In this document: positions 33,901-45,974 of the stretch, piece by piece | Layout: the number at the start of each line of letters is the position of its first letter | How positions within the stretch are numbered: position 1 is the first letter of the stretch | NCBI GenBank assembly: GCA_020091685.1 | Contig: CM034600.1 | Coordinates: 37,925,536 to 37,989,535 of the forward strand | DNA length: 64,000 bases | Source: Lutjanus erythropterus | Taxonomy: Eukaryota; Chordata; Actinopteri; Lutjaniformes; Lutjanidae | Direction of reading: 5' to 3' | Position numbers and translations under genes: made by a program | Notes under the pieces: generated by a model | Told to the model about the DNA's origin: nothing | What the model saw: only the letters and a program-made list of their open reading frames with translations | The model's database searches: none

Positions 33901-35282
33901 TGAGTTTTCTAATGATTTCTTGAGCATCCTGAGAGCTTTACTTGTTGCGAAACCAGCTTTGAACTGCATTCCCTGTCAAACCTCCATCAAACTGTTAATA
34001 AAACTCCAAAACCAAAGAGCCATGTATACTTATTGTGGGGGTGGGGGAGTGGGGGGCTGCTGTGTACATTCAACACTAATTACAGATACAGCGCATATGA
34101 AAATTCATTATTTTTAACCAGATTTTACAGCTGGAGTCTGTGACACACCAAACGTAAGAACAGTCCCTCCAGGATTTCACAGGCTTTTTCGGCGTCTTTT
34201 TGCAGTGTTTTCAGACAATTTTTCCAATGAAATTGTTGGAGCAAGTAAATTATTTTCATGCATAATGCATTAAAAGTCGAAGGCAGTCTGTTCTAGGGAG
34301 AATAAAACTACAAAAGGCTCAGAATTATAAAAATTCTCGTGAAAACATCAAGCGCAAAATCCAAAATTAATAACGTCAGTATCAATAACAAATCTAAAGT
34401 TCTTTTCAGTAACAATGACAAAAAAAGATCCAAAATAAAAAAATAATAAAAGAAACACTGAGTCGGTTCAGTGAGACGTACATGTATGAAGTTTGCTCGA
34501 GGAAGTGCTGTGATTGGTGGAACTCTAAGGAAGCTACAACGACTGGTCAAATTTAATGAAAAGATACAGTGACTGGAGAAAATTGCAAGGTGATGCAGGC
34601 CTGGAGGGACTGAGTCATGCATCATTTTCTGTAGAGGATTTCTCAGTGTCGTCAGTTCAATTATAAGCAACTCTCATAAAATTCAAGAATGAATGAAACT
34701 CATTCAGTGTCAAGGTGAAAACCAGTTTTAGATACGTTTTTTTTTAGATGTTTCAGAGGATCCAGGGTCTCCACTTTCTTCTTTTGTACAGTTGTAGTAG
34801 AGATGCCTTTATAAGACCTTTGAGTTTTACATGTACGCACATTTTTACCTCACCATCCTGTGTTCTGCACTTATCATTTTATATTTGAACCTAAAAGCCA
34901 AAAACCCAAACTACCACGTGTCCCTGTTGTGATTCACTGCTCAGTGTCTCCTTACCATGAACTCCATATTAGCTGCAGGAGGGAAGACCTGAGAGCGGAC
35001 TCTGTTGTGGTAATCCAGCAGGGCGGTGATCTCTCTGGGTGAAACGGCTCTCCTGCGTCTGCTGCGAGGAACGCTGACGAGCATCCTGAAGTCTGGCTGC
35101 GTGTCAGCTCCGGCTCTGGTCACGTTGAGCGGCTCCGAGGAGCTCGACAGCGTGGCAGCGGCTGCTGCAGCAGCTCCCATCTGAGGCACCATCCACAGGG
35201 TGGCAGCCAACAGGAGCTGAACACAAGCTGCACCCATCTGAGGCCTGTGGAGGAGGAGGCTGCAGCTGCACCACGACCCCAA
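30835..35282 (-). CDS. r3hdml: R3H domain containing-like (secreted CAP/CRISP family protein, PI15-like)
   Basis: Five exons on the minus strand join in phase to 262 codons if translation starts at 35,282 (247 from the Met at 35,237; human about 253). Coding parts: 35,282..34,956; 32,724..32,606; 32,475..32,373; 31,805..31,690; 30,958..30,835 with TAA. The N-terminus has a hydrophobic signal ([20 protein letters not shown]), so the second Met is the likelier start. A basic site RSRRRR precedes the mature part, as in PI15. The CAP domain shows DYHNRVR, the signature [15 protein letters not shown] and [12 protein letters not shown], then a Cys-rich tail ending CRRNLC. Family members are secreted and catalytically inactive relatives of peptidase inhibitor 15; despite the name there is no R3H domain. 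Exon 3 lacks the expected CNP.CP..C stretch (see findings). Position next to hnf4a fits vertebrate synteny. Confidence 0.93.
31200..31411. mobile_element. MITE family B in r3hdml intron 4
   Basis: CCTGTGAAACTCCATCAGTG, TTTTGTGGACTAAAAACTAA, GATGAGTAGATAATGACTGA and GGGTGAACTATCCCTTTAA match 17.5-17.7 kb. TTAA closes the right edge; the left edge is approximate. Confidence 0.7.
31690..31805 (-). CDS. r3hdml: r3hdml exon 4
   Basis: Acceptor CTGTCAG; encodes [20 protein letters not shown] then [18 protein letters not shown]; donor GTAAAA in phase 2. The plus-strand frame over this exon is a shadow. Confidence 0.92.
32373..32475 (-). CDS. r3hdml: r3hdml exon 3
   Basis: Acceptor GACAG; encodes [20 protein letters not shown] then [14 protein letters not shown]; donor GTACAG. 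The segment between FSYP and the C..GSVC is about nine residues shorter than in relatives that I remember. Confidence 0.9.
32606..32724 (-). CDS. r3hdml: r3hdml exon 2
   Basis: Acceptor CTTCAG; encodes [20 protein letters not shown] and [13 protein letters not shown]; donor GTAAAG. This is the core helix of the CAP fold. Confidence 0.92.
33085..33400. repeat. interspersed repeat family J in r3hdml intron 1
   Basis: GTAGGTTTAGGCACAAAAAC, TTGGTTAGGTTTAGGATAAG and TTTGGGGATAAAATAA recur at 61,395-61,470. The text is familiar from many percomorph loci; its class is unknown to me. Confidence 0.55.
33605..33955. repeat. unclassified interspersed repeat, family H (second copy)
   Basis: Matches 20,400-20,665 in order, with a roughly 60-bp segment present only here. 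Lies in r3hdml intron 1. Confidence 0.6.
34956..35282 (-). CDS. r3hdml: r3hdml exon 1
   Basis: Encodes the signal peptide, Ala-rich spacer, RSRRRR basic site and [20 protein letters not shown] then EFM. The donor GTAAGG follows, in phase 0. Alternative starts are at 35,282 and 35,237; the second gives the cleaner signal peptide. Confidence 0.9.
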
Positions 35283-37015
35283 ACAGCTCTAAGGAGGAGA
35301 TGAGTTTACATCATAATACTGTGTTTTATAAACCTTTAATGAAATTCTGTTTCTAGCTGTCTTGGTAGGATGACTCTCTGAATCTGTGACCTTTAAGTTC
35401 CCCACACTTACTTCAGATTTTCAATTAAAGGAAACCACAAAATGCATTTTAAACATCAAATAATAGAACCAGGTGATTTGCACATAATGCAAAACAAAAT
35501 AAAATTTATTTTATTTTAAAAAAATATGCATCTTTTTCTAAATTAAACGAGCAGTATGCTTGCACGTCCTCACTTACTGTCACTGACCATCATCATTTTT
35601 CACTACAAACAAATAGAAATTTCCGCTAATATAATCTTAAATTGGAAAACAGGTTCATTAACTTGATATGATTCATTTAGAAATCTTTGAATATGAATTT
35701 ATGACATTTCTGCTGCTGATAAAACGACTGACAATAACATCAGTCAACTCACAACAGATGGACAATATAATTAAAGTGATTCATTTTTCCAATCAAGCAC
35801 AAAAAAAAGTTTCTACTCCATAAAATCTGTTGCTTTGTTTAACTAACATTAATCATTGTGGAAACTCAGGAAATAGTTTCCTTTTCTTCTGCAACATGAA
35901 AGAGCATCATATTCAACGTACTCTGCATTTAACTTTGCACTCAAATGCTTAAAAGTAAAAAAAGTAAGTAAAATGAGTAATTTTTCTACAAAAGAGAATT
36001 ACTGTATTACTAGGAAAGGTCTTGGAGCTTTTTACATCAGCTTTCCATGTGTTCAGACTGAGCCTAATTATAATGTAAGTGATTATAAGTGCAGATTAAT
36101 GCTCAAAGGTATACTATGCATCATTTTCATCGTAACAAGCGACCAAACTGTACATCATTGCCTAATAATAATCAGCAGTTGTCACCCCATTTTTATAATT
36201 TTATCCACTTTTATTATAAAAAAGCATGCAAACTTTAAGAAATAAATAGCATAAGAAATAAAATAACACTTTAAACTGAGTTAGAGAAATTTAGAGGTTG
36301 TTGCTTATACATAAATATATATATATGTATTTAAAAAAAAAAAAAAGTTATCTTGATTTAAATAATCAAGTTTATTCTACCTCTTTGTGTCACTAACACA
36401 TGTTTCTGCTTCCCAGCCATAAATTCAACATTACATAATCTAATCTGATTGATTTGAAACGTGTCATCAGATATTACATTGTGGAAACATTAAAATGCTT
36501 ATAAATAAAACATACTGGTTAGAATCAGAAATACTGGATATGAAGCAGAGGGTTTAATGTGTTAATTAGTTTGTTGGCATGAATCAAAATGCAGACTGGT
36601 GGGTGAGTGATGTTGCATTATTGATCTTAAAATGGAACTTTCTTTGTCCACAACTTTCATTAATAGCAATGAGCTGCAAAACTCTCCTAAATAAATATTT
36701 ATATTTAAAAGAATATCATGAGGATAATTTAAAATGCAGTCAGTCTGCTTAAAAACATTCAATATGTGTCGATCAGTCAATCAATGATCAATAATAATCT
36801 GTCAAAGATACAAACCCATCTCTCCTGTCACTGTGAACAGTTCTGTTACATAAAAGGAGGAAAAAGTCTCAAACCTTCATCAGTGGATCCTTTCACAGAG
36901 CAGCAGAGGAGACCTTCACTCCAACACGAAACTTCGCAAACAAGCCGGTCTGTCACCTGGCAGAGAGTTTTAACTGAGCACAGAGGGTCTCTGACACACA
37001 AAACACCCTCCTGTA
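35283..37015. other. r3hdml upstream region, AT-rich
   Basis: Holds the r3hdml 5' leader and presumably its promoter, but no decisive TATA box or start site. (TA)n and A-runs lie at 36,310-36,345. No other gene is recognised. Confidence 0.45.
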
Positions 37016-37060
37016 CTCTTCTTCTTCTTCTTCTTCTTCTTCTTCTTCTTCTTCTTCTTT
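37016..37060. repeat. (CTT)n microsatellite
   Basis: About 15 CTT units, nearly perfect. Confidence 0.97.
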
Positions 37061-37792
37061 CCTCCTATTTTTACAGTCTGTCTCTTTCTTTGTCTCTACT
37101 GAAGAGAAAATCACAAACACAGGAAACTTTCAGAACATGAAAAGCAATACTTTACTTTAATACTGTCCTGTTTATCATTTATGCACATGTTATAAACATA
37201 TCATACACTTTTATAGCACATTATAACAGTATAACGTAGATATATGAACATTAAATTGTTTATTAATATACAGTATTTTCAACATTTCTTATTAAGACAT
37301 ATTTTAAATATTTAGAACTGTTAAATATTATATTGTCACTTATTATATGTTTATATACCAGCATGCAATTACAGTTCACTTCACAGGAGGCGAAGTGCAT
37401 TAATACAGAGGCTCAACAAAAAGAAAACTTAAAAAATAGAAAATATACCAGCGGCCCCATCATGTATGTCCCTTGGAATAAGCCTTTTTTTTCTTATACT
37501 TCTAGTTAGTTCTGTGAAAGAACAACACATGAGAAATATATTATAAAGTTAAATAGTAAAATATTTGCACTGTATCACAGAATACCCATAATGTACACGC
37601 AAACAAAATATAAAAAGTAGAAAATATCATATAAACCTAATAAAAACACAAAATGAATAATAATTATAATGTTAGCCTGGGCCGTAAGTAGTAATCGCTT
37701 AAAGCTTAATCATGACATAAATAGAGGCTGCAACGAAGCCTTTAATAAATAAATGAATAAATATTAAATGTTTTTTTTATATCATGATGATT
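37061..37792. other. AT-rich anonymous stretch
   Basis: Nothing recognisable beyond short A/T runs. Confidence 0.5.
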
Positions 37793-38120
37793 TAAAGGAG
37801 AAACATGATGTGGCAACAGTCTGTGCAAAAATGAGTACAGCAGTTCAAATATTGAGTTGAAGCCATAGACTGTACATTAAATAGGTTAAAATCCTATTAA
37901 AGCCTGTTGTTTCCTCCTTCGCCCTCCACCCCAGACTCAGTGATGCTCTGCAGGCTGCAGGAACACTGCAGGACACGAACATCTTAAACTGACAATAACA
38001 AGCGACGTCCAGTCCTCCACTGTAAGTCTCAACCCAGGCTGCTGTACAGGAGTTCATGTTTTTGCTGCCCCCTGACCTCCCCGCCTTGTTCCAGTGAAAC
38101 ACAGTAAAAGGTTTAAACAA
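37793..38120. mobile_element. MITE family D copy
   Basis: TTTAAAGGAGAAACATGATG, GCAAAAATGAGTACAGC, AGACTGTACATTAAATAGG and CTGACAATAACAAGCGA mirror the copies at 14.3 and 23.7 kb. Confidence 0.6.
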
Positions 38121-40135
38121 ACACGGCGTGGGGACGGACTGAGCTGTGTGGAGAAGAATGCACGTTAAACAAAAAAAGTGGCTGCAGAGTCAGCTTTCAT
38201 CTCCAGCCGATGTTGGTTCGGGGAAGGACAACAGAACCTCTGCCATGTGTAACACACTCGACCAAGAAACACTGCAGCAGCTGGGTCTGCAGCTACTGAG
38301 GTCAGAGAGATCACTGAGACACACACAGGGGACAACTGGAACATCAAATCAACACAAGGATACAAGACCAACTGGTGTTTTTATGAAATTAGTTTTTGGT
38401 TACCATCATGTTATTGTAAAGCCTCACGCCACTCATCCTAAATTAACTTCTGCAGCGTGTGTGAGATCCTGGAAAATGTCATGAAATCTCAATTCATGAG
38501 AAACTCTGCGTGCACAGAAAGAAATGAACTCTTTAACTTTTCCCAGGAACTCGATCCATGTTGGTTTTAACGTGGACACAAAGTTCTACTCGAAATCTCA
38601 AGTATAAAAGATGCAACGTTTTCACTGACACGACAGTTGGGAGTTTACACGGTACGATTCAAACACCGTGTCACGTTGCTGTTTGCCAAAACCACATCAA
38701 AGTTTGTTCAGGAAGAAAAAAGATAGAATAAATTAAATTGAGAAGATTTCTGTCACTTGAAACTGGACATATTTTATGTTTGAATTGCTGGCTAAAGGAC
38801 GTGACAGAGCTGATAATGATGATACGAAACAAGCAAGCAAACGAAAATCACAATAATGTAGCTGCAACTGGTGGTGACTTTTTAGCACCAGGCTGTTGCA
38901 TGTTTGTTTGTTTTTGGTTTGTTTTGTAGTTTTTTTTTTGGATTGGGCCAAAATTGTCATCTGTTGCTCCATTTTCTTTCGGACATTAAAGTAAATCCAG
39001 ATTGCACAGATGAAGTTCTCCCTGTGTTCTTCCTTTACCCACAGTTTATAGTTACGGCAGAGAGAGAATCCTGTCTTACAATAGCATAAATAAATATGCT
39101 TTAAATTGTTTGTATACATGCACCAATAAATCACACCACAGTGGATGGTAGTTAGTTACAATACATACTGGATAAGTAGGTAAAAAAGAAAACATTTACA
39201 ACATGAAGCATCTGGACTAAATCTTGCAATCTTGTGTTGTTTAGTCTGATTTCTTTCAAAAAGGAAACGAGGTGGAATCAACCTGAGTGGCCACAATGTC
39301 GCTCTGAGGGTTTCTGCGTCACCTGATCTCTCAGGTGAACTCTGTGAAGTCAGAGTTACACACGGGCTCTGCAGAGCGCCGTCAGACTTTATGACTTTGT
39401 GTCTAAAACGCTCAGACGGCTCCATCAAAGGAGCTGCGGGGGCCCCTCACACACTAAAGGTCAACAACACTTCAGGCTCCCGGGGTCACGTCTCGTTGTT
39501 GGTCTGTGAGCTTGACCGATCGACTTTTCCACTCGCCTGAAGGATGATCTCACTGTGAGCAGCTGAACATCAAGATAAACCACCCCTTTATTTTATCTTT
39601 ATGTTTATATTTATGCACCAGTTTCATTATTTAAAGTTGCATTTATTCTTTCATTATTATTGTAGCTTTTGACAATGTTTCATGAGCTGGCTGAGTTTGA
39701 GCATCGCTCTGCTGAAAGTGAACCCTTGCACTTAAAGGATGAGACGTTTAAATTTAGAGACGGTCACATGCGTGTCAGTTCTGTCACGTAGTTAATATTT
39801 CCATCTTTGCACATCAAAGAGGGGAGAAATGTAGAACAAATATACACTGTAAAATCTAATAAGTTTGGTGTACTCAAAAAAATTATGCAAACTCATTGCC
39901 TCAAAAAAACTAAGTTAAGTAAAGTTGAGATTTTAAAGTAAAAATATATCATTATACAAAACACGTCTTTTTCTCATTTTCTTTTCTTTTTTGTCATTTA
40001 AGTCTTAGTTTAATCTTTCTTTTTCATCAAATGAGGTAAACATTTTGTTTTGCTTGTCAGTTTGTGTGTCTTTGTTTTCATTGGCCCATTTGTGATCAGA
40101 TCACCTGATTGGCTACTAAAACGCACATGAAAGGT
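38121..40135. other. anonymous stretch between r3hdml and fitm2
   Basis: Frames up to 133 codons occur on both strands, several opening at GTG or TTG, with no recognisable domains and no splice-supported extension. I do not call a gene. 39,400-39,560 is locally GC-rich and non-repetitive. Confidence 0.45.
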
Positions 40136-40139
40136 TTTA

Positions 40140-40350
40140 ATTCAAATTCTACTCAGTGCTTCTACTTTGATTTTAAAAGTAACTAAGTAGATTACATCCT
40201 GTAATGTGCACTTAAGTACAAGTAAAAGTACAGACTTGAAATCTACTCAGAAAAGTACAAGTACCCCCAAAACTACTTCATTACAGTAATTTGAATATTT
40301 GTCACAAAATATTAAGGTAATGTTACTTGATTACTTTTCATCCCTGTAAG
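40140..40350. repeat. AC-type repeat fragment
   Basis: AAGTACAAGTAAAAGTACAG, CTACTCAGAAAAGTACAAGT, ACTACTTCATTACAGTAA and ACTTGATTACTTTTCATCCC are the terminal phrases of the family. Confidence 0.65.
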
Positions 40351-40665
40351 ATTATCTATTTTCCATATCTATTACATAAAATATGGTGAAATTCTTTAGC
40401 CTAATATTTTGTTTTTAGGGCTGCAACTACTGATTTTTTAATAATTTTCTCAAAGGCGCCTCCTCAAACAGCTGTTGATTCTAGCTATTTCTAACACCAG
40501 TACTTTTGCTTGTAACTGAGTAATATTTTAGTCATGTAACAGTGCTCATGCTGGAGTGGAGATCATTACTCTTTCCACCTCTGTATATGACATATTTCTG
40601 CAGGGAATCTGACCAGAGAAACTTCTGCTGAACTGGGTCAGATGTGAGAGAGGAGGATTCTCCGG

Positions 40666-40696
40666 CCAGACCAGACCAGACCAGACCAGACCAGAC
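40666..40696. repeat. (CCAGA)n pentanucleotide microsatellite
   Basis: Six consecutive CCAGA units. Confidence 0.95.
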
Positions 40697-41324
40697 GGTT
40701 TTTCCCAGAGACCCTCCCTCGCCCCCTGCAGCATGACATCATCTGTCTGGCTTGAGATGCTGCAGGGCGTTTTACTTGCATGCAACAGCTCACGGTGACC
40801 TTGTCATGTCTGAAAGGTAACGAGGAGAACTCAGTGGCCTCCTGTATTTAGAGAGGGAACATAAAGCAAACCCCGTACCAACTGTTTGATACGAGGTGTC
40901 TGAGCTGCAGCTCTGTCTGAATAACAGCACAGCAGCTGGTGTCTCTCACAGAGCAACTAGACCACAGAACTACAGCAAGAACACCTCAATTACAGCTCTT
41001 TGAATTAGTGTTTACCAGTGTTTACGTAAATGCTTAAGTTGTCTTCCAGATTGCATACATTTTCATTTAGTATGCATACTGCATGCAACAGTGTGTACTT
41101 TGCAAAGGGAGCTGCAGTATGTACGTAAAGTAATGAGAAAAACTTGATACATGATGTCTGTTTTGCAGACTTGCAGACTCGAGAAATCTATATTTCCGCA
41201 GACTTTTCCTGAGGGAATTACTCAAGGTTCATTGCGTTATAACATACCAAACATGGCAACTAATGTGGAAAAAATTCTTCGTCTAAATAGTGAGAGTTGC
41301 TAGTTCTTTGAAGAATTACCAAGA

Positions 41325-41640
41325 CGGTGTGATGAATCAGATCTCTTTAATTCATGCAGCATGGAGAGAAGACTCCAGCACAGTGTTCTCTGAAGGTCTT
41401 ACAAAGCGTCTTGCCTTATATACAAACCAACAGTTGCTGATTCCATAACAGTGTTGATTCAATCATTCCTTTAACAATGTGTAGGCACACTAGTCTTCCT
41501 GAGTATACTGTTCCACTGATTTGATTGATTGATTTTTCACTCAGGCTTACAGTCCCCTTCCTATTTCACAACTTACATACAGAGACTCACAAAATTAGTA
41601 CATTGATTATTCATCAAATTTGTTCATCTTCCACAGTACA
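41325..41640 (-). mobile_element. possible solo LTR-like fossil
   Basis: Read on the minus strand, the stretch has a TATATAAGG box followed about 85 bp later by ATTAAAG and a further 40-50 bp to a plausible end, spacing that resembles a retroviral-type LTR. I could not find matching target duplications or firm TG/CA ends, so the call is tentative. No internal coding part is seen. Confidence 0.3.
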
Positions 41641-44503
41641 AGAAAAACTTTTCTGCTTTTGATTACCGTCTCAATTCAGTGCTTTCCAGCTGCAGCAGGC
41701 AGATGTTTTCTGCAAAAAAAAGCTTTGAGTAACCACCTGCACATCATCAAACAGTAGACAGGCAAAGTGAACACGGTGCAGCATTTAGCAGCTACAGTGC
41801 CAGATATTTTCCTTTAGGTGAGCTAAAAGGAGAGCGAATATCGGACTTAAGCGGCCAGAAACAATTCTTATTTAGATAATTGTCTGCTGGATGTGTATAC
41901 AGGCAAAAAGTTTGCCATAACAACTTCATGATGTAATAAAGTGTCACTGCTGTATTTCAAGGTTGTTGCTCTGCCCAAAGGAATTAATTAATTAATGCAG
42001 GTTTAAAAGTAGGATTTAAGTGTGTCCTTAACAGTGGCAAACCCAGGCTGTCTGAGGGACGGGGGCAAAACAAATAGGGGCACCAATCTGCCAAAAAGGA
42101 TGATGCACATATCTACATTTTGTCTGCTGAAAGACACCATAGAAGGTACTTTATATTTTGTTCACTGGAAGGGCACCGTAAGAGGCTCTTTATCACACTG
42201 TGATGTTGGGTATAAGTGCATGTTCATGTGTGCTGTTTTCTTTTGGCTTTATTGAGGGAGTTGTCCACCGCAGTGGGGATTGGCTGAGCAGTAGTTCTGG
42301 GGAGAGAAAAATACTGGTTGTGTGTTAGTTGTTACATTATGTACCAATTTGTTGGCATCTGATGGAAAGAGATGCAGGGCATGTTAACAGAGAATTAGCT
42401 AACATCAAGAGAAAGTCAGAGAGCTAGCGGGTTAGCCACCCTGTTTTGTTGTTTTTACCAGGGACTCCTCAACATCAGGTTAACTGTTGCTGCAGCAAGG
42501 GAGCAGAAAACTGAGCTCAGTTCAGCTAGCAAATGCACATCAAGTTTTTTCAAACATGGGGCCCACCGGAGAGCAATCGCCCCCACAGCCCCTCTTCTTG
42601 GACCACCTGTGGTCCATAAAACCTGTAACGATTGACAATTGACTCTTTCCTCAGCCCCACCTCCAAGCTTTTCATTTTTCTACATGTTGAAGGTGTGCAG
42701 GAGGCTCTGAGGAGAGCAATACTTTGTGTTTCATGAGTCTGGACGGTGACGTCTTTTCTGTAGTCTCTCAAAAACAAGAAACACAAGAGCACACGTGATG
42801 AATGGATTAAACTCTGTCTTCGTCTGCTCTAACATAAGCTGCAAACATTAGCATGTCCAGCTAATTAACACTAGCTTACTAGCTGCAGTAACTTTACCTC
42901 AACACAAACTTGTTAGATCCCATTGCATCTGCATTTGTTCTGTGGGGGTTTGAGGAGGAGGATGTGGGCTGATGAAGGATCAAAGTGGGCTGACGATGAT
43001 GCATCTCTCTCTGGCTCGCTGTCTCAGGTCTAAGCCAAGTAAGCCAACGAACTTTTCGGCTGAGTCAGGGAGTAAATAGGAGTTTGCATCAGCCGGCTAC
43101 ACTTAAAAATCTGCTTGTGAGTCATTATTTTAGCTGACAAAATCACAGTCATCAGCTAGAAATGAGAAGCTGCTTTTCTTTACGTCTCTAAGGAATCACA
43201 GACCACGTGCTACAACAATTACCGCCAATTTCAAAGTCATATCTGCCGCTGTTATCAATGTTAATTGCATAAATGAGTGGAAAGTTTGGCAGACTTAGCA
43301 ACAGTAACTAAGGGGGACGGGGCTTAGTGAAGGGTCAGTTTATTCAACACAGTCATTATTGCCCTGAAATGATTCTCTGAGAAGCACAGCTATGGCTTGA
43401 AACAGAAAGAATCACATGTAGTAACCAGTCTGTCACTGGAGGAAAATTGAAGGAAAACTAAAGCAATGTTTTTTCTGCAGCATCAGCAGGCAGGAGGACA
43501 GTAAAAAAAAAGAAAAAAAAGCCAGGTCAACAGGCAGCTTCTCCTCCTGTGTGCTGGAATAATTTCAGAGCAAAGACAGGAGGGATTTTTAAATAATTCA
43601 CAGCAACATTTTCCACTCTGCACAGCAAAGTCTCAGCCTTTTGATAAACCGAGCCAAGATGTCTACAGTAGAGTGTCTAAGAGTTCACCCCTCTTTCTCG
43701 TATTTGCTTGAGATTTTCATTCTCAAATAGGGATTCTTCAGTGTTTGCATTTAGCATGTTCGCAGTGAGATGTCTGCAGCCTAGCAGCAATAGAGGCAAA
43801 TTGTAAACTCTTTTCAATATTTGTATAACATGCATAAAGACTTTTTTAATCTTACCACGGGAATCCCCAGTTATTTTAAATAATTTCTTTTGTAATATAC
43901 AATTATTTAATTTAGATGCATTTCTTGCATCCTACCAGAGTTTGCAGTCAGACATTGTTGCCTGGAGAACAATCAGTCAAATACCAAACATGCCTGGAAA
44001 ATTGTATTTCAAGGAGAGGCTTTGTTTGCCAAGTCCGAGTGCATCAAGGACAAACTTTGTCCTGCATTCAGCTGCTGTAAGAGGAGATTTATTCTCCTCC
44101 AGTATGATTGCATGACTCAGCTAGAATCAAGCTGCCTGTTGCACCAAATCACCACCAGCATCACTGTTGAATTCTTTGAATTTTACACACAGTCAGTGAA
44201 CATCTAAATGCATCTTATTCATTTATGAAATACTTTAATATAATAGCTGAGATCAGGATTTTTTTTTCAGGAGATGCATATGCACACAGAGAATACAGCT
44301 GATGAATAAATTCACAGAAGATTTATGTATTTGATGACCTGTGAACGATCTGTGAATTTGACGAACCGGAAATGAGACTCAACAATCAACGATCTTTCAC
44401 CAGAAGTGCCATCACAAGCTTTAATTCAACGTTTGCTCTGTTGGTCAGCTGGTCGTTCTCCAGCCTTTGGCTCTCGGAGGCTGACATTTGGCATGGAGGT
44501 CAA
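41641..44503. other. anonymous stretch
   Basis: No gene is recognised. 42,035-42,260 has repeat-like text (AGTGGCAAACCCAGGCTGTC, GGGGGCAAAACAAATAGGGG). Several non-repetitive patches lie around 42,900-43,120. Confidence 0.4.
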
Positions 44504-44526
44504 GTGTGTGTGTGTGTGTGTGTGTG
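44504..44526. repeat. (GT)n microsatellite
   Basis: About eleven GT units, ending in GCGAAGG. Confidence 0.95.
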
Positions 44527-44769
44527 CGAAGGTATGTGTTAGTGTCATGTCAATAAAAAGGGGTGTGTGGCAGTAGGAGTGGCCTATAACAAAAAGGTGC
44601 ATACCTTTAAAACTGATTGATCTAATCTGCACACACAGACAAACACATCCACAAAAATTATGTATTAGGCTGAAATTTGCCTCGGATGATGGATGCATGC
44701 ATGTGTGCACATGTGAATGGTTATTGAAACTTTACACTTGTTTATGTTTCATTTAATCAGTTAATATAT

Positions 44770-45415
44770 TCAATTCAATTCAGTAATCTTTATTATTCCC
44801 GGACAGCAACACAGAAAACAGAAGAGAAACCAAAACCACTATAACGACATTAAGTAATGAGAAACACACTATACATTTAGAAACAATAAAGACAGTATAC
44901 TGAGTTTACACAGTGCACTGCAAAGAATAAAAAAAAAAATACAAGTAGAAGAATGTGCAAAGTGCAACAATAGAGAAGGTGAAACTCTTGGTACAAAGGG
45001 TTGAAGGGGACGACCAGGATGGACATGACCTTTCTGATCACGTTATCTGTTATACAGAAGCTTGAACAGCCCTGAGATCTCAGAGCAGGTGTTCACCGCT
45101 GTCTGTAGCTTTGTTTTATTCCTCTCCTTAAAATCACTACAAAAGTTAAAACTGAGCCAATAAGATTCTATAAAAGGTCTATAAAGCCACGACTGTTTAG
45201 TCAAGATTAAAAGAGTTTAGCTTCCTCAGAACAAACAGTCTTTGTTGTGCTCTGGAGTGGACGGCGTTTGTTTTATCCTCCCAGTGCAGTTTATCCTCTG
45301 TAACTGTGCTGAGGTATGTAGGTTCAGTCCGAGATGGAGGAGGTGTTTATTTTCTAAAATCAATCAGCATGTCTTTTATTTTACACGTATTGATCTTTAT
45401 AATCTCTCTTTTTCA
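44770..45415 (-). mobile_element. decayed LINE fragment, end of the reverse transcriptase ORF and 3' part
   Basis: On the minus strand the frames resemble the C-terminal region of a fish non-LTR reverse transcriptase: KDMLIDFRK, EDKLHWEDKTNAVHSRAQQR then LFVLRKLNSFNLD, comparable to the LDDKLDWRCNTEAVYKKG... and LYFLRKLRSFNVC motifs of Rex1/L2/CR1-like elements that I remember. Several stops and frame changes interrupt it: the first stop follows DFRK and another follows SFNLD. It is 5'-truncated and the low-coordinate end reads AATAATAAAGATTACTGAAT, a typical LINE tail. The clade is uncertain. Confidence 0.65.
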
Positions 45416-45442
45416 AGACGCACATGTTCATATGATTAACAT

Positions 45443-45444
<2 letters not shown>

Positions 45445-45518
<74 letters not shown>
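45445..45518. repeat. (AAT)n microsatellite
   Basis: About 25 near-perfect AAT units. Confidence 0.97.
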
Positions 45519-45974
45519 GAGGTAGTTGAGTAGGTGCTCTAGTAGTTAAATAAAGTCCAGTGCATCTTCTCTCTGTAGGTTTTTAAGAAAGACACCACTA
45601 GTGAGTCAAAGGTTTATCCCCTTGTGATCCAGTTAGTTTGAACAACAGTCCTCTGACCAGCTGAAGAGAAACATGAATTATTTAGATGCAAAAATCTAAT
45701 TTTGACTTTCAGTTTGCTCATCTGTTCTCCAGCCAGATCCCCAAATATATGCAACATTCAGTGATATCAGTTTGTCCACGTCGTGTCTGTGATGGTGGCT
45801 GCGTCCGTCCTCTCTCATCGAGGTCACGAGGTCAGCGTGAGCCTTAAAACCCGACACCTTGACCCTCTGACTTACATCCACATGCCACGCTGCAAGGCTC
45901 CGTCTGAGCAAACATGACCCACAACAAGAAAGGAGCGTATGTGAGTCTGTCTGTGCAACTGAATCGCTCATCCT

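Noticed and set aside
39156-39428. Minus-strand frame EPSERFRHKVIKSDG
   Set aside because: Real ATG and moderate complexity, but no domain, no splice continuation and no known gene at this syntenic position.
45242-45439. Plus-strand frame over 45.2-45.4 kb
   Set aside because: Antisense of the decayed LINE.
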